The notes below the pieces were generated by a model. The model had not been told where the DNA came from, searched no databases, and saw nothing but the letters and a program-made list of their open reading frames with translations. Source: Xanthomonas hortorum pv. pelargonii (lineage in GTDB: Bacteria; Pseudomonadota; Gammaproteobacteria; Xanthomonadales; Xanthomonadaceae). From it: 64,000 nt of DNA. Where the stretch lies: the NCBI RefSeq assembly GCF_024499015.1, contig NZ_CP098604.1, forward strand, positions 620,001 through 684,000, given 5' to 3'. The position numbers and the translations under genes are program-made. Positions 11,136 to 20,295 of this stretch are shown piece after piece (positions within the stretch are counted from its first letter, which is position 1; every line of letters begins with the position of its first letter).

Positions 11136-11305
11136 CCGCGTGCCGTTTCACTGGCCGGCGCATTGCCGGCCAGTCCTAGCGCCGAGGTTTGATCGGAGCT
11201 GGCGTGCCCGTCGCAAAACGCTTGCGGCCGAGCACGCGTACTGGGAGCATGGATGTACGCACTCCGTGCACGGCCAACCAGGCCGCCCCGTCGACAGGAC
11301 GTCCC

Positions 11306-12418
11306 ATGGCTCGCCCGCACCACCGCTCCTTCTTCGCCCATGCCTCTGCGCTGCTGGGCGTGCTCAGTCTGATGGGTGTGGTGTGTTTCCACTTTCCCGA
11401 TCTGTTGACCAGCCGCGAGTTCCGCGCCGCCTATAACGAGCAGTTCGCACGCCATCTCCTGCTGGTCGGGCTGGTTGCCGCGTTCCTGCTGGGTACCTTC
11501 GCCATTCTGCGCGACCGCAACAAGCGCATTGCGATGGTTGGTGTGGGCAGCGCAACGTTGGCGGTGTTGTTCGGTGGCACCAACGTGCAGTTCGATACGA
11601 TCGGGCGCACGCCCTATTCGCTTGGTCTGGACTGGTTTGTGATTTCGCTGTTCTTCTCGGCGCTGGTGTTCGTGCCGCTGGAACGCTATCTGGGCAAGCG
11701 CCGCATTTCGCCGCTACGCCAGGGCTGGCGCACCGATATCGGCTACTTTTTCATGAGCCATGTGCTGGTGCAGTTCATCCTGATCCTGGTCACCGCCTCC
11801 ACGTCGAGTATCGCCGGGCTGGCCGCGTTTCCATCGCTGAAAGCGGCAATCCAGTCCCTGCCGGTGTGGGGACAGTTTCTGATCGCAGTCTTCGTTGCCG
11901 ACATGGCGCAGGCATCGCTGCATCGGGCGTATCACAACATTCCGTGGCTGTGGCGATTCCACGCGGTGCATCACTCCAGCCGCGAGATGGACTGGCTGGC
12001 CGGATCGCGCATCCATTTTGTGGAAATCGTGCTGACCCGCAGTGCGGTGCTGCTGCCGCTGTTGATTCTCGGTTTTTCGACACCGGCGGTGAATGCGTAC
12101 GTGATTCTGGTCGGCCTGCAGGCGGTGCTCGCACATTCCAACCTCGGCCTGCGTTTTGGCTGGCTGGAATATGTGCTGGTCTTGCCGCGTTATCACCATT
12201 GGCATCATGCGCGCCAACAGGACTATATCGACGTCAACTACGCCATCCATCTGCCCTTGGTGGACATGTTGATGGGCACGTTCAAACTGCCGCCGAGTCG
12301 CGACGCGTGGCCGCAGGAATATGGCGTCATGAAACTGGAAACGGTGCCCAAGGGGCTGATGCGCCAGCACCTGATGCCATTCCGTCGGCGTAAGACGTTC
12401 GACGATTATGTGGACTAA
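11306..12418 (+). CDS. sterol desaturase / fatty acid hydroxylase family membrane protein
   Basis: The product is about 370 residues from the Met at 11306; the frame is open 39 codons further up but those codons look non-coding. Several membrane helices fill the N-terminal half, followed by the diiron His-box set: HRAYH (about residue 205), HAVHH (about 218) and HHWHH (about 297). The fold uses non-haem diiron and O2 to hydroxylate or desaturate lipids. The bacterial substrate is unknown here. It stands alone between pldA and a structured repeat. Confidence 0.88.
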   Translation: MARPHHRSFFAHASALLGVLSLMGVVCFHFPDLLTSREFRAAYNEQFARHLLLVGLVAAFLLGTFAILRDRNKRIAMVGVGSATLAVLFGGTNVQFDTIGRTPYSLGLDWFVISLFFSALVFVPLERYLGKRRISPLRQGWRTDIGYFFMSHVLVQFILILVTASTSSIAGLAAFPSLKAAIQSLPVWGQFLIAVFVADMAQASLHRAYHNIPWLWRFHAVHHSSREMDWLAGSRIHFVEIVLTRSAVLLPLLILGFSTPAVNAYVILVGLQAVLAHSNLGLRFGWLEYVLVLPRYHHWHHARQQDYIDVNYAIHLPLVDMLMGTFKLPPSRDAWPQEYGVMKLETVPKGLMRQHLMPFRRRKTFDDYVD

Positions 12419-12501
12419 AACTCGAGATACGGTTTGCGTTGGAGTGTTTGCCCAGCGCGGATAATCATGTGCAGAACGGCTGATCTGAGGCCTGGCTGCA
12501 G

Positions 12502-12609
12502 GGCCCTTGCCGGCCCATCATCACGGGACACGCTGCAAGTACGTCCATGTAAGCTCTTACGCGGCATCCATGCCGCGTAAGGTCCCGCGATGGTGGGCGG
12601 GCAAGGACC
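12502..12609 (+). repeat. dispersed structured repeat, copy C
   Basis: The outer arms run from GGCCCTTGCCGGCCCATC to the right arm ending GGGCGGGCAAGGACC. Inside are the small hairpin TACGTCCATGTA and the perfect 24-bp palindrome at 12557-12580. The right flank (GATGGTCGGTGTGCATGG, then GCAGCGCGGCCG) matches copy E closely. Confidence 0.85.
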
Positions 12610-12820
12610 AGTCGGGATGGTCGGTGTGCATGGTTGCTAGCAGTGGATGCAGCGCGGCCGTCCGATGAGCTGCGGTTTGATCAGCGCCTATCGATCTGAT
12701 CGATGTTGTGGCCATTCCAGACATCACTCCATTCGCTCAACGAACGCGACACGTTGCCGTCATCGATACAGTGTGCGGGAGGTTGTGTCAGAGCTAACGA
12801 CCGCGCTGCACCGCACATAT

Positions 12821-12851
12821 GAAAACAGCGCAGGAGATCATCCTGCGCTGT
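12821..12851 (-). terminator. terminator of carbonic anhydrase gene
   Basis: Read leftward, ACAGCGCAGGA pairs with TCCTGCGCTGT and is followed by TTTT. It starts about 27 bp after the carbonic anhydrase stop. Confidence 0.75.
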
Positions 12852-12877
12852 CATTGCCCGAACTACTGCAATAACCA

Positions 12878-13591
12878 TCAGACGTCGAAGAAATCCACCT
12901 TGCCGTCTTTCAGGGTGTAATACGCGCCGACCACGCGGACATTGCCTGCGCGCAGCGGTTCCAGCAGTGCCGGCTCGGAAGCGGCACGCAGGCGGTCGAC
13001 GGTGCGCTTGACGTTGGCCTTGACCGAGTCGGCCAGCAGGTCAGCGCCGCCCTTGCTCTTGGCAGTCAGCACGGCGGGGACGATCGGCTCGATCATCGAG
13101 CCGATCGCGCCGGGGAAGAACGCGCCCTGCTCCACCACCGACACCGCGGCGGCAACCGCGCCGCAACTCTCGTGGCCCATCACCACCACCAGCGGCACGC
13201 CGAGCTGGCTGACCGCATATTCGATCGAACCCAATGCAGTGGTATCGACGGTATTGCCGGCATTGCGAACGATGAACATTTCGCCCAGACCGCGACCGAA
13301 CAGCAGTTCCGGCGGCACGCGCGAATCCGAGCACGACACCAGAATCACGAACGGAGTCTGGCCCAGCGCCAGTTCCAGCCGGCGCTTGCCGTCGGAGATC
13401 ACCTTCTTGGGACGGTTCTCGACAAACGCAGCGTTGCCGTCACGCAGGGTCTGCAACGCCTGCTCGGCGTTTAGATCGGTTTTCTTCGACGGCGCGGCAC
13501 GCACAGCGAACGGCAGTGACGCGGCGGCGGCCGCGACCGGCGCGCAACAGGCGCATTGCAGCAATTTTCGACGGGATGCGGAATGCGACAT
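12878..13591 (-). CDS. beta-carbonic anhydrase with Tat-like signal
   Basis: The product is 237 residues from the Met at 13591; the frame is open 30 codons further up without a ribosome site. The N-terminus SRRKLLQ followed by a hydrophobic Cys/Ala-rich stretch and AVRAAP looks like a twin-arginine signal, so the folded zinc enzyme is likely exported. Zinc ligands and catalytic dyad are Cys87, Asp89, Arg91 (CSDSR) and His140, Cys143 (GHESCG). The enzyme interconverts CO2 and bicarbonate. Periplasmic location is inferred from the signal. It has its own terminator. Confidence 0.9.
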   Translation of the reverse strand: MSHSASRRKLLQCACCAPVAAAAASLPFAVRAAPSKKTDLNAEQALQTLRDGNAAFVENRPKKVISDGKRRLELALGQTPFVILVSCSDSRVPPELLFGRGLGEMFIVRNAGNTVDTTALGSIEYAVSQLGVPLVVVMGHESCGAVAAAVSVVEQGAFFPGAIGSMIEPIVPAVLTAKSKGGADLLADSVKANVKRTVDRLRAASEPALLEPLRAGNVRVVGAYYTLKDGKVDFFDV

Positions 13592-13703
13592 GGACGAGCC
13601 CCTGCTCTCTGGTTGGTGTCGCCATCGTACTACGCGGCAAGCGCGGCGGAACGCTTTGAAGCGCGCTGATGGACGCCGCACAACGCCTGCTGCGGCTGGA
13701 GAT

Positions 13704-14339
13704 TCAGGTCCAGTCCGTTAGACCCTCGCGGCGATAGGTTTCCTGAAACGCCGGCCGGGCTTTCATTCGCTGCGCATGCGCGTGCAGCGCCGGCCAGGTA
13801 TCGCTGGGCCGGGGCATATTGCGCGACCAGCGCATCATCATGGACAGCATGAAATCGGCTGCCGACAACGTCTGGCCAAGCAGATACGGACCATTGGCTT
13901 GCAGGTGCGCATCGACCTGGGTCCAGGCCGCTTCGAGTTTTTGCCGTGCCTGCGCCTGCGCCGCATCGCTGTGCGCGGCACCGGCCGGCTCGCTCGGGTA
14001 GAACCAGGCGCGATACGCCGGCTGCAAGGTGTTGGCGCAGAAGAACATCCACCTGTAGTAGTCCGCACGCGCAGGCGTGCCGACCGGCGGCGCCAATCCA
14101 GACTGCGGATACAGGTCGGCCAGATGCAGCACGATTGCTGCTGCCTCGGTCAACACCTGGCCCTCCAGCACCAGCGTCGGCACCACGCCGGCTGGATTGA
14201 GTGCCAGGTATTCAGGCGATTTCTGCTCGGCACGATCGAAATTCAGCGGATGCAGCACGTGCGGCACATCCAGTTCGATCAGCAGCCAATGCACGACCAG
14301 GGCTGCGGTGCTGGGAGAGTGATAAAGCGTTGTGGCCAT
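13704..14339 (-). CDS. glutathione S-transferase family protein
   Basis: The 211-residue product has the standard size and order. The thioredoxin-fold N-terminal half (LYHSPSTAALVVHWLLIELD, then NPAGVVPTLVLEG with the cis-Pro, and LTEAAAIVLHLAD with the glutathione gamma-Glu contact) is followed by an all-helical half with LSAADFMLS. It would conjugate or reduce substrates with glutathione in the cytosol. The catalytic residue is probably a Ser near residue 8-10 rather than Tyr. It lies leftward, ahead of carbonic anhydrase; the next gene up is a small secreted Cys-rich protein 14 bp away. Confidence 0.9.
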   Translation of the reverse strand: MATTLYHSPSTAALVVHWLLIELDVPHVLHPLNFDRAEQKSPEYLALNPAGVVPTLVLEGQVLTEAAAIVLHLADLYPQSGLAPPVGTPARADYYRWMFFCANTLQPAYRAWFYPSEPAGAAHSDAAQAQARQKLEAAWTQVDAHLQANGPYLLGQTLSAADFMLSMMMRWSRNMPRPSDTWPALHAHAQRMKARPAFQETYRREGLTDWT

Positions 14340-14353
14340 ACGGATTCCTGAAG

Positions 14354-14779
14354 TCAGTTGGTGCAGGCGCGCAGGCAGGCGAGCTTGCGTGGTTCACAGC
14401 GATTGTCGTCACTCTGTTGGCTGCAATCGAAGACCTGCGCGAGGCAGTTGGCCCGCTGTGCCGGATTCTGCACGTCATCGCAGCGTTCTCCGCGCGGCGC
14501 CACCGAGGCGCTGCAACTGCTCTCGCTAGGCCGATCGGCGCGGCATTGCCTGGCACTCTGGTTGCACTGCGCGATGCAACGGTCCGACGCTGCGGGCCCG
14601 CTGAATCGTGTGGAGGGCTCGCTTGGCCTGAGTGGCTTTTTTTCTTCAAACGGCACCGGCGCGGCTGGTCTCGGTGCGTAGTTGCCGGAAGGAAACAGCA
14701 CCGTCGGTGCTGTCTTCTGCTGCGCTGCCACACCCTGGCTGAGACAGACCAACAACGCGATGCAGATAAGTCGGAGCAT
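14354..14779 (-). CDS. small secreted cysteine-rich protein, unknown
   Basis: The product is 141 residues with a clear signal peptide (MLRLICIALLVCLSQGVAAQ). The mature chain has a Pro-rich linker, then a C-terminal domain with ten cysteines in CxxxC-like spacings (RCIAQCNQSARQC, RCDDVQ, NCLAQVFDCSQ, RCEPRKLACLRAC). An even Cys count after export suggests five disulfides. I do not recognise the family. It lies 14 bp upstream of the GST gene on the same strand and may be co-transcribed with it. Confidence 0.8.
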   Translation of the reverse strand: MLRLICIALLVCLSQGVAAQQKTAPTVLFPSGNYAPRPAAPVPFEEKKPLRPSEPSTRFSGPAASDRCIAQCNQSARQCRADRPSESSCSASVAPRGERCDDVQNPAQRANCLAQVFDCSQQSDDNRCEPRKLACLRACTN

Positions 14780-14974
14780 TCCTGTTCTCCTCTAACCGGT
14801 CAGTACGCCGAGCATAACGGGTTGTCGCTCGGCGTTGCCTGGCCGCGTGGTCGATCCGGCAGGCCGTCTTCATCCCGATAGACAGACACCGGCTGATGAC
14901 GGGGACCTAGGCGTATTAACTCGTTTGCGGGACGCGGCGACGCCGTGCAGTTGCGTCGCCGCTCCAAGCCAGGC

Positions 14975-16492
14975 TTATTCCACCACAACCGGAATCTTGC
15001 CGATGCGCGACTGCCACAAACGCGGCCCGGTCTTGTGCACCGACCCGCCGGTGGAATCCACTGCCACGGTCACCGGCATGTCCTTGACCTCGAATTCGTA
15101 GATCGCTTCCATGCCCAGATCTTCGAACGCCAGCACGCGCGCGGCCTTGATCGCCTTGGACACCAGGTACGCCGAGCCGCCGACCGCCATCAGATAGACG
15201 GCCTTGTTGTCGCGGATCGCCTCGATCGCCGCATCGCCGCGCTCGGACTTGCCGACCATGCCGAGCAGGCCGGTTTGTTCCAGCATCTGGCGGGTGAACT
15301 TGTCCATGCGGGTGGCAGTGGTCGGGCCGGCCGGGCCGACCACTTCATCGCGCACCGGGTCGACCGGGCCGACGTAGTAGATGAAGCGGTTGGTGAAATC
15401 GACCGGCAGCGTTTCGCCGCGATTGAGCATGTCGATCATGCGCTTGTGCGCGGCATCGCGGCCGGTCAGCAGCTTGCCGTTGAGCAGCACCACTTCGCCT
15501 GGCTTGAAGCTGGCCACCTCTTCGCGGGTGATGGTGTCCAGGTTGACCCGGCGCGCGTTGGTCGGGTTGTAGGTCAGCTTGGGCCAGTCTTCCAGCGACG
15601 GCGGATCCAGCATCACCGGGCCGCTGCCGTCCAGGGTGAAGTGGGCGTGGCGGGTGGCGGCGCAGTTGGGAATCAGCGCCACCGGCAGGTTGGCGGCGTG
15701 GGTCGGGTAATCCTTGACCTTGATGTCCAGCACCGTGGTCAGGCCGCCAAGGCCTTGCGCGCCGATGCCGAGCGCGTTGACCTTTTCGTACAGCTCAAGC
15801 CGCAGTTCTTCGGCGCGATTGGAGGCGCCACGCGCCTGCAGATCGACGATGTCGATCGGCTCCATCAACGCTTCCTTGGCCAGCAGCATGGCCTTTTCGG
15901 CGGTGCCGCCGATGCCGATGCCGAGCATGCCCGGCGGGCACCAGCCGGCGCCCATGGTCGGCACGGTCTTGAGCACCCAGTCGACGATGGAATCGGACGG
16001 GTTGAGCATGGCGAACTTGCTCTTGGCTTCCGAACCGCCACCCTTGGCCGCGACGATCACTTCGAGATGGTGACCGGGCACGATCTTGGTGTTGACCACC
16101 GCCGGGGTGTTGTCGCGGGTGTTGGTCCGCTTGCCGGCCGGGTCGGCCAGCACGCTGGCGCGCAGCTTGTTGTCGGGGTGGTTGTAGGCGCGGCGCACGC
16201 CTTCGTTGACCATGTCTTCCACACCCATGGTGGCGTCGTCCCAGCGCACCTGCATGCCGATTTCCAGGAACACGGTGACGATGCCGGTGTCCTGGCAGAT
16301 CGGGCGGTGGCCTTCGGCGCACATGCGCGAGTTGATCAGGATCTGCGCGATGGCGTCCTTGGCGGCCGGCGACTCTTCGCGCTCGTAAGCGGCGGACAGA
16401 TTCTTGATGTAGTCGACCGGGTGGTAATAGCTGATGTACTGCAGCGCGTCGGCGACGGACTGGATGAGGTCTTCCTGCTTGATCGAGGTCAC
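14975..16492 (-). CDS. fumA: class I (iron-sulfur) fumarate hydratase
   Basis: The 505-residue product starts at the GTG at 16492 (TSIKQEDLIQSVADAL); the open frame extends 54 codons upstream without coding character. It is a fused class I fumarase: N-terminal alpha part with CAEGHRPICQDTG (Cys66 likely an Fe-S ligand), GAGWCPPGMLGIGIGG, NCAATRH, then a beta part with PVGPARTxT-type VVGPAGPTTATRMD. The oxygen-labile [4Fe-4S] enzyme interconverts fumarate and malate in the TCA cycle. It is divergent from the ABC exporter gene across 264 bp that carry both promoters. An open frame on the opposite strand is a GC-bias shadow. Confidence 0.95.
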   Translation of the reverse strand: MTSIKQEDLIQSVADALQYISYYHPVDYIKNLSAAYEREESPAAKDAIAQILINSRMCAEGHRPICQDTGIVTVFLEIGMQVRWDDATMGVEDMVNEGVRRAYNHPDNKLRASVLADPAGKRTNTRDNTPAVVNTKIVPGHHLEVIVAAKGGGSEAKSKFAMLNPSDSIVDWVLKTVPTMGAGWCPPGMLGIGIGGTAEKAMLLAKEALMEPIDIVDLQARGASNRAEELRLELYEKVNALGIGAQGLGGLTTVLDIKVKDYPTHAANLPVALIPNCAATRHAHFTLDGSGPVMLDPPSLEDWPKLTYNPTNARRVNLDTITREEVASFKPGEVVLLNGKLLTGRDAAHKRMIDMLNRGETLPVDFTNRFIYYVGPVDPVRDEVVGPAGPTTATRMDKFTRQMLEQTGLLGMVGKSERGDAAIEAIRDNKAVYLMAVGGSAYLVSKAIKAARVLAFEDLGMEAIYEFEVKDMPVTVAVDSTGGSVHKTGPRLWQSRIGKIPVVVE

Positions 16493-16756
16493 GGCTGGCT
16501 CTACGGCTGGCGGGGGCAATCCGGGCATTTTAGTCCAAACTTCCAGCGCGTCCTGCGGCCGCGTCAATGGCTGCGATTGACCAGGCCAAGGATTGCGTGG
16601 CGCCCGACCCAACGCCCGGGTGACCTGCGATGCACCGGCCGCACCGATTTGCAAGTGCGCAGTCAGCGACAGAGCAGCTATCGCGCGCCAATGCAGGGAT
16701 GCGCACTGGCGCCTTCCAACACTTCACGCCTACGCAAAGCGCTGCACACTAGTGCA

Positions 16757-18637
16757 ATGTCAGCATCCCGTTCCGGCGCCACCGCGCCCGCCGCACCCCG
16801 TACCGGCCCCACCCTGCGCGAGCGTTTGAATGCGTTGCGCAACCTGCCACCGTTTCTGCGCCAGATCTGGCAGACCAGCCGCTGGCTGAGCGCCAGCAGC
16901 ATCGGCCTGCGCGTGCTGCGCGCGTTGATGCCGGTGGCCACGCTCTACATCGGCAAACTGATCATCGACGAGGCGATCCATCTGGTTGGCCAACCGCCGG
17001 CCTTCGATTCGCTGACCCAGGCGCTGAGCAGCGGCCGCCTGAACCGGCTGCTGGAATTGCTGGCGCTGGAACTGGCGCTGGCGATCGGTTCGGATCTGCT
17101 CGGCCGGCTGGTCGGCTACGCCGATGCGCTGCTGTCGGAGTTGTTCAACAACGCCGCCAGCGTGCGCCTGATGGAACACGCCGCGCAGCTGGATCTGGAG
17201 GATTTCGAAGACCCCGACCGGCAGGACAAGCTGGATCGTGCGCGGCGCCAGACCATGAACCGCATGAACCTGATGAGCCAGTTGTTCGGCCAGGTGCAGG
17301 ACGCAATCACAGTGGTCAGCCTGGCGGTGGGCCTGGTGGTGTATGCACCGTGGTTGATCCTGCTGCTGGCCATCGCCCTGATCCCGGCCTTCATCGGCGA
17401 GGCGCATTTCAACGCATTGGGCTATTCGCTCAACTTCCAGTGGACGCCGGAGCGGCGCCAGCTCGATTACCTGCGCCAGGTCGGCGCCAGTGTCGAGACC
17501 GCCAAAGAAGTCAAGATCCTCAACCTGCACCGGTTTTTGATCACGCGCTATCGCCGGCTGGCCGACAAGTTCTTCCAGGCCAATCGCGCGCTGGCACGCA
17601 AGCGCGCACTGTGGGGCGCACTGCCGGCTGCGCTGGGCACATTGGGCTATTACATGGCGTATGGCTATATCGCATGGCGCACCGTGCGCGGCGATTTCAG
17701 CATCGGCGATCTGACCTTTCTGGCCGGCAGTTTCCTGCGGTTGCGGCAGTTGCTGGAAGGCCTGCTGATCGGGTTTTCGCAGGTCGCCGGGCAAGCCTTG
17801 TATCTGGACGATCTGTATTCGTTCTTCAATATCGTGCCGGAAATCCGCTCGCGCCCGAATGCGCTGCCGGTGCCGCGACCGATCCGCCAGGGCTTCGTGT
17901 TCGAGGATGTGGGCTTTCGCTATCCGGACGCCGAACAGTGGACGGTGCGGCATCTGGATTTCGAACTACGGGCGGGCGAAGTGCTGGCGCTGGTCGGCGA
18001 AAACGGCGCCGGCAAGACCACCCTGGTCAAGCTGCTGGCACGGCTGTACGACCCCGACGAAGGCCGCATCCTGCTCGATGGTCAGGACCTGCGCGATTAC
18101 GATCTGGACGATCTGCGCGCCAACCTGGGCGTGATCTTTCAGGACTTCGTGCGCTATCACCTGAGCGTTGGCGAGAACATCGGCGTTGGCCAGGTCGATG
18201 CGATGGACGATGCACCGCGCATCCAGGCCGCCGCCCAGCGCGCGATGGCCGGCGAGCTCATCGACAGCCTGCCCGATGGCTACGATCAATTGATCGGCCG
18301 ACGCTTCAAGAACAGCGTGGATCTGTCCGGCGGGCAATGGCAGAAGATCGCCATCGCACGCGCCTACATGCGCGATGCGCAGCTGATGATCCTGGACGAA
18401 CCCACCGCCGCACTGGATGCACGCAGCGAGTTCGAGGTATTCCAGCGTTTCAAGGAATTGTCGGACAACCGCACTGCGGTGCTGATCTCACACCGTTTCT
18501 CCAGCGTACGCATGGCCGACCGCATCCTGGTGCTGGCCGCTGGCCGCATCGAGGCCAACGGCACGCATGCGGAGTTGATGGCGCAGGGTGGGCGGTATGC
18601 GGAGTTGTTCGAGTTGCAGGCGGCGGGGTATCGGTGA
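16757..18637 (+). CDS. ABC transporter, fused permease and ATPase
   Basis: The product is 626 residues, starting at ATG 16757. The N-terminal half is a type IV exporter membrane domain; the C-terminal half is the ATPase with Walker A GENGAGKTT (about 414), signature LSGGQWQKIAIAR (about 523), Walker B LMILDEPTAALDA (about 546) and a switch His (ISHRFSSVRMADRILVL). It works as a homodimer or paired half-transporter in the inner membrane. The substrate (lipid, peptide or drug) cannot be told. The open frame extends far upstream across the opposite strand of fumarase, but coding starts here. Confidence 0.92.
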   Translation: MSASRSGATAPAAPRTGPTLRERLNALRNLPPFLRQIWQTSRWLSASSIGLRVLRALMPVATLYIGKLIIDEAIHLVGQPPAFDSLTQALSSGRLNRLLELLALELALAIGSDLLGRLVGYADALLSELFNNAASVRLMEHAAQLDLEDFEDPDRQDKLDRARRQTMNRMNLMSQLFGQVQDAITVVSLAVGLVVYAPWLILLLAIALIPAFIGEAHFNALGYSLNFQWTPERRQLDYLRQVGASVETAKEVKILNLHRFLITRYRRLADKFFQANRALARKRALWGALPAALGTLGYYMAYGYIAWRTVRGDFSIGDLTFLAGSFLRLRQLLEGLLIGFSQVAGQALYLDDLYSFFNIVPEIRSRPNALPVPRPIRQGFVFEDVGFRYPDAEQWTVRHLDFELRAGEVLALVGENGAGKTTLVKLLARLYDPDEGRILLDGQDLRDYDLDDLRANLGVIFQDFVRYHLSVGENIGVGQVDAMDDAPRIQAAAQRAMAGELIDSLPDGYDQLIGRRFKNSVDLSGGQWQKIAIARAYMRDAQLMILDEPTAALDARSEFEVFQRFKELSDNRTAVLISHRFSSVRMADRILVLAAGRIEANGTHAELMAQGGRYAELFELQAAGYR

Positions 18638-18640
18638 TTT

Positions 18641-18792
18641 GGGGAATCGGGATTCGGGAATCGGGAATCGTTAGAAGCGGTTTCCGCCCAGCTAATGGCT
18701 GTTGAGCTTGGTGATGCGAAAACGTCCGGGATCTTTCGGCAGCTGCACCCATTCCCCATTCCCGATTCCCGATTCCCGATTCTCCATTCCCA
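18641..18792. repeat. GGGAATC heptamer arrays in inverted arrangement
   Basis: The left array (18641-18670) holds four degenerate GGGAATC/GGGATTC units. The right array (18750-18792) holds the complement, about six GATTCCC/CATTCCC units. About 80 bp separate the arrays, so they can form a long hairpin after the ABC transporter gene and before fpr. Confidence 0.85.
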
Positions 18793-18867
18793 GCTAAATG
18801 AGAGTTCATCTCATTTGGCCGGCTTGAGGTAGAATTGGCAGGTACTCTTCCCACGACACTCACCGGC

Positions 18868-19647
18868 ATGTCTTCCGCTTTCGGCGCCCAAACGGTGCTC
18901 GAGGTCCGTCACTGGACCGACGCCTACTTCAGCTTCACCACGACCCGCGATGCCGGTTTCCGTTTCGAGAACGGCCAATTCGTGATGATCGGCCTGGAAA
19001 CCGAGACGCGCCCGTTGCTGCGTGCGTACTCGATTGCCAGCGCCAACTGGGAAGAACATCTGGAGTTCTTCAGCATCAAGGTGCCGGACGGCCCGCTCAC
19101 CTCGCGGCTGCAGCACATCAAACCGGGCGATCAGGTACTGGTCGGCAAGAAACCCACCGGCACGCTGCTGATCAGCGACCTGCACCCGGGCCGCAACCTG
19201 TACCTGCTGGGCACCGGCACCGGCCTGGCGCCGTGGTTGTCGGTAATCAAGGATCCGGAAACCTACGAGCGTTTCGACAAGGTGATCCTGACCCAGGGCG
19301 TGCGCTTCGTGCAGGATCTGGCCTACCGCGACTACTTCGAGCGCGAGCTGCCGCAGCACGAATTTCTCGGCGACCTCCTGCGCGACAAGTTGCTGTATTA
19401 CCCGGCGGTGACGCGCGAAGACTTCGCCAACCGGGGCCGCCTGACCGAGCTGATGGAAGACGGCCGCATGCAGCAGACGCTGGGCTTGCCGCCGCTGGAT
19501 CCGGCCAACGACCGCTTCATGATCTGCGGCAGCCCGCAGATGCTGGCCGACCTGCGCAACGTGCTGGATGCGCGCGGCTTCGAAACCTCGCCACGCATCG
19601 GCACGCCGGGGCATTACGTCTTCGAGCGCGCGTTCGTCGAGAAGTGA
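18868..19647 (+). CDS. fpr: ferredoxin/flavodoxin-NADP+ reductase
   Basis: The product is 259 residues from ATG 18868. It shows FAD-binding RAYSIAS (about 52), NADP-binding GTGTGLAPWLS (about 115), CGSPQM near the end and the terminal Glu-Lys seen in bacterial FNRs. It transfers electrons between NADPH and ferredoxin or flavodoxin, supporting Fe-S repair and oxidative-stress defence. It is followed by a hairpin repeat and, convergently, by glutathione peroxidase. Confidence 0.94.
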   Translation: MSSAFGAQTVLEVRHWTDAYFSFTTTRDAGFRFENGQFVMIGLETETRPLLRAYSIASANWEEHLEFFSIKVPDGPLTSRLQHIKPGDQVLVGKKPTGTLLISDLHPGRNLYLLGTGTGLAPWLSVIKDPETYERFDKVILTQGVRFVQDLAYRDYFERELPQHEFLGDLLRDKLLYYPAVTREDFANRGRLTELMEDGRMQQTLGLPPLDPANDRFMICGSPQMLADLRNVLDARGFETSPRIGTPGHYVFERAFVEK

Positions 19648-19716
19648 TGCGGCGCGCGTGAAACGCCAGCGATGGTGCGGCGTTTTATGTAGACCGCATC
19701 GCCAGCGCGCGTGCGT

Positions 19717-19785
19717 CGTAGGAGCGCCCCTTGGCGCGATGAAGCATTCCCGGTCACGCCTCATCGCGCCCAAGGGCGCTCCTAC
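19717..19785. repeat. GTAGGAGCGC long inverted repeat
   Basis: CGTAGGAGCGCCCCTTGGCG pairs with the complement ending GGGCGCTCCTACG, with a GATGA(G) step and a short loop. It lies between the convergent fpr and gpx genes, where it can end transcription from both sides. This is a common hairpin type in xanthomonads. Confidence 0.85.
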
Positions 19786-19809
19786 GTTTGAGCAACACGC
19801 ACTGCAAGA

Positions 19810-20295
19810 TCACACGCCCAGCGCGCGCTCGATATCTGCAGCCAACGCTTCCGGCTTGGTGGTCGGCGCATAACGCTCCAACACGCGGCCATCGCGCCCG
19901 ATCAGGAACTTGGTGAAGTTCCACTTGATCGCTTCCGAGCCCAGGACGCCGCGCTGTTCGTGCTTGAGGTGCTGCCACAGCGGATGCGCGCCGCTGCCAT
20001 TGACCTCGATCTTCTCAGCCAGCGGAAAATCCACGGCGTAATCGAGCGAGCAGAACTGGCGGATCTGCGCGGCATCGCCCGGCTCCTGATGGCCGAACTG
20101 ATCGCACGGGAATCCGATTACCACCAAGCCACGTTCGCGATAGCGCTGCCACACCGACTGCAAACCGGTGTATTGCGGCGTAAAGCCGCATTTCGAAGCG
20201 ACATTGACCACCAGCAGCACCTTGCCGGCATAGTCGCGCATCGACTGCGTGCGACCGTCCAGGTCGGTGAATTCGAACGTGGAGATGTCGCTCAT
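19810..20295 (-). CDS. glutathione peroxidase (thiol peroxidase)
   Basis: The product is 161 residues, the usual size for bacterial non-selenium Gpx/BtuE. The peroxidatic Cys36 lies in NVASKCGFT, with a Gln in place (PCDQFGHQEPG, about 64-74) and the Trp/Asn of KWNFTKFL. It reduces hydrogen peroxide and lipid peroxides, in bacteria usually with thioredoxin. It is convergent with fpr. Confidence 0.94.
   Translation of the reverse strand: MSDISTFEFTDLDGRTQSMRDYAGKVLLVVNVASKCGFTPQYTGLQSVWQRYRERGLVVIGFPCDQFGHQEPGDAAQIRQFCSLDYAVDFPLAEKIEVNGSGAHPLWQHLKHEQRGVLGSEAIKWNFTKFLIGRDGRVLERYAPTTKPEALAADIERALGV

Larger units (their letters stand above)
12419..12877. other. gene-free stretch with repeat copy C and a terminator
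   Basis: The stretch holds copy C of the dispersed element (12502-12609, flanks matching from about 12471 to 12690) and the carbonic anhydrase terminator (12821-12851). No gene is seen. Confidence 0.7.

Noticed and set aside
14945..16756. Very long open frame antisense to fumarase, running into the ABC transporter frame
   Set aside because: It is the complement of a strongly conserved gene in GC-rich DNA with few stop codons; ABC coding and its start begin at 16757.
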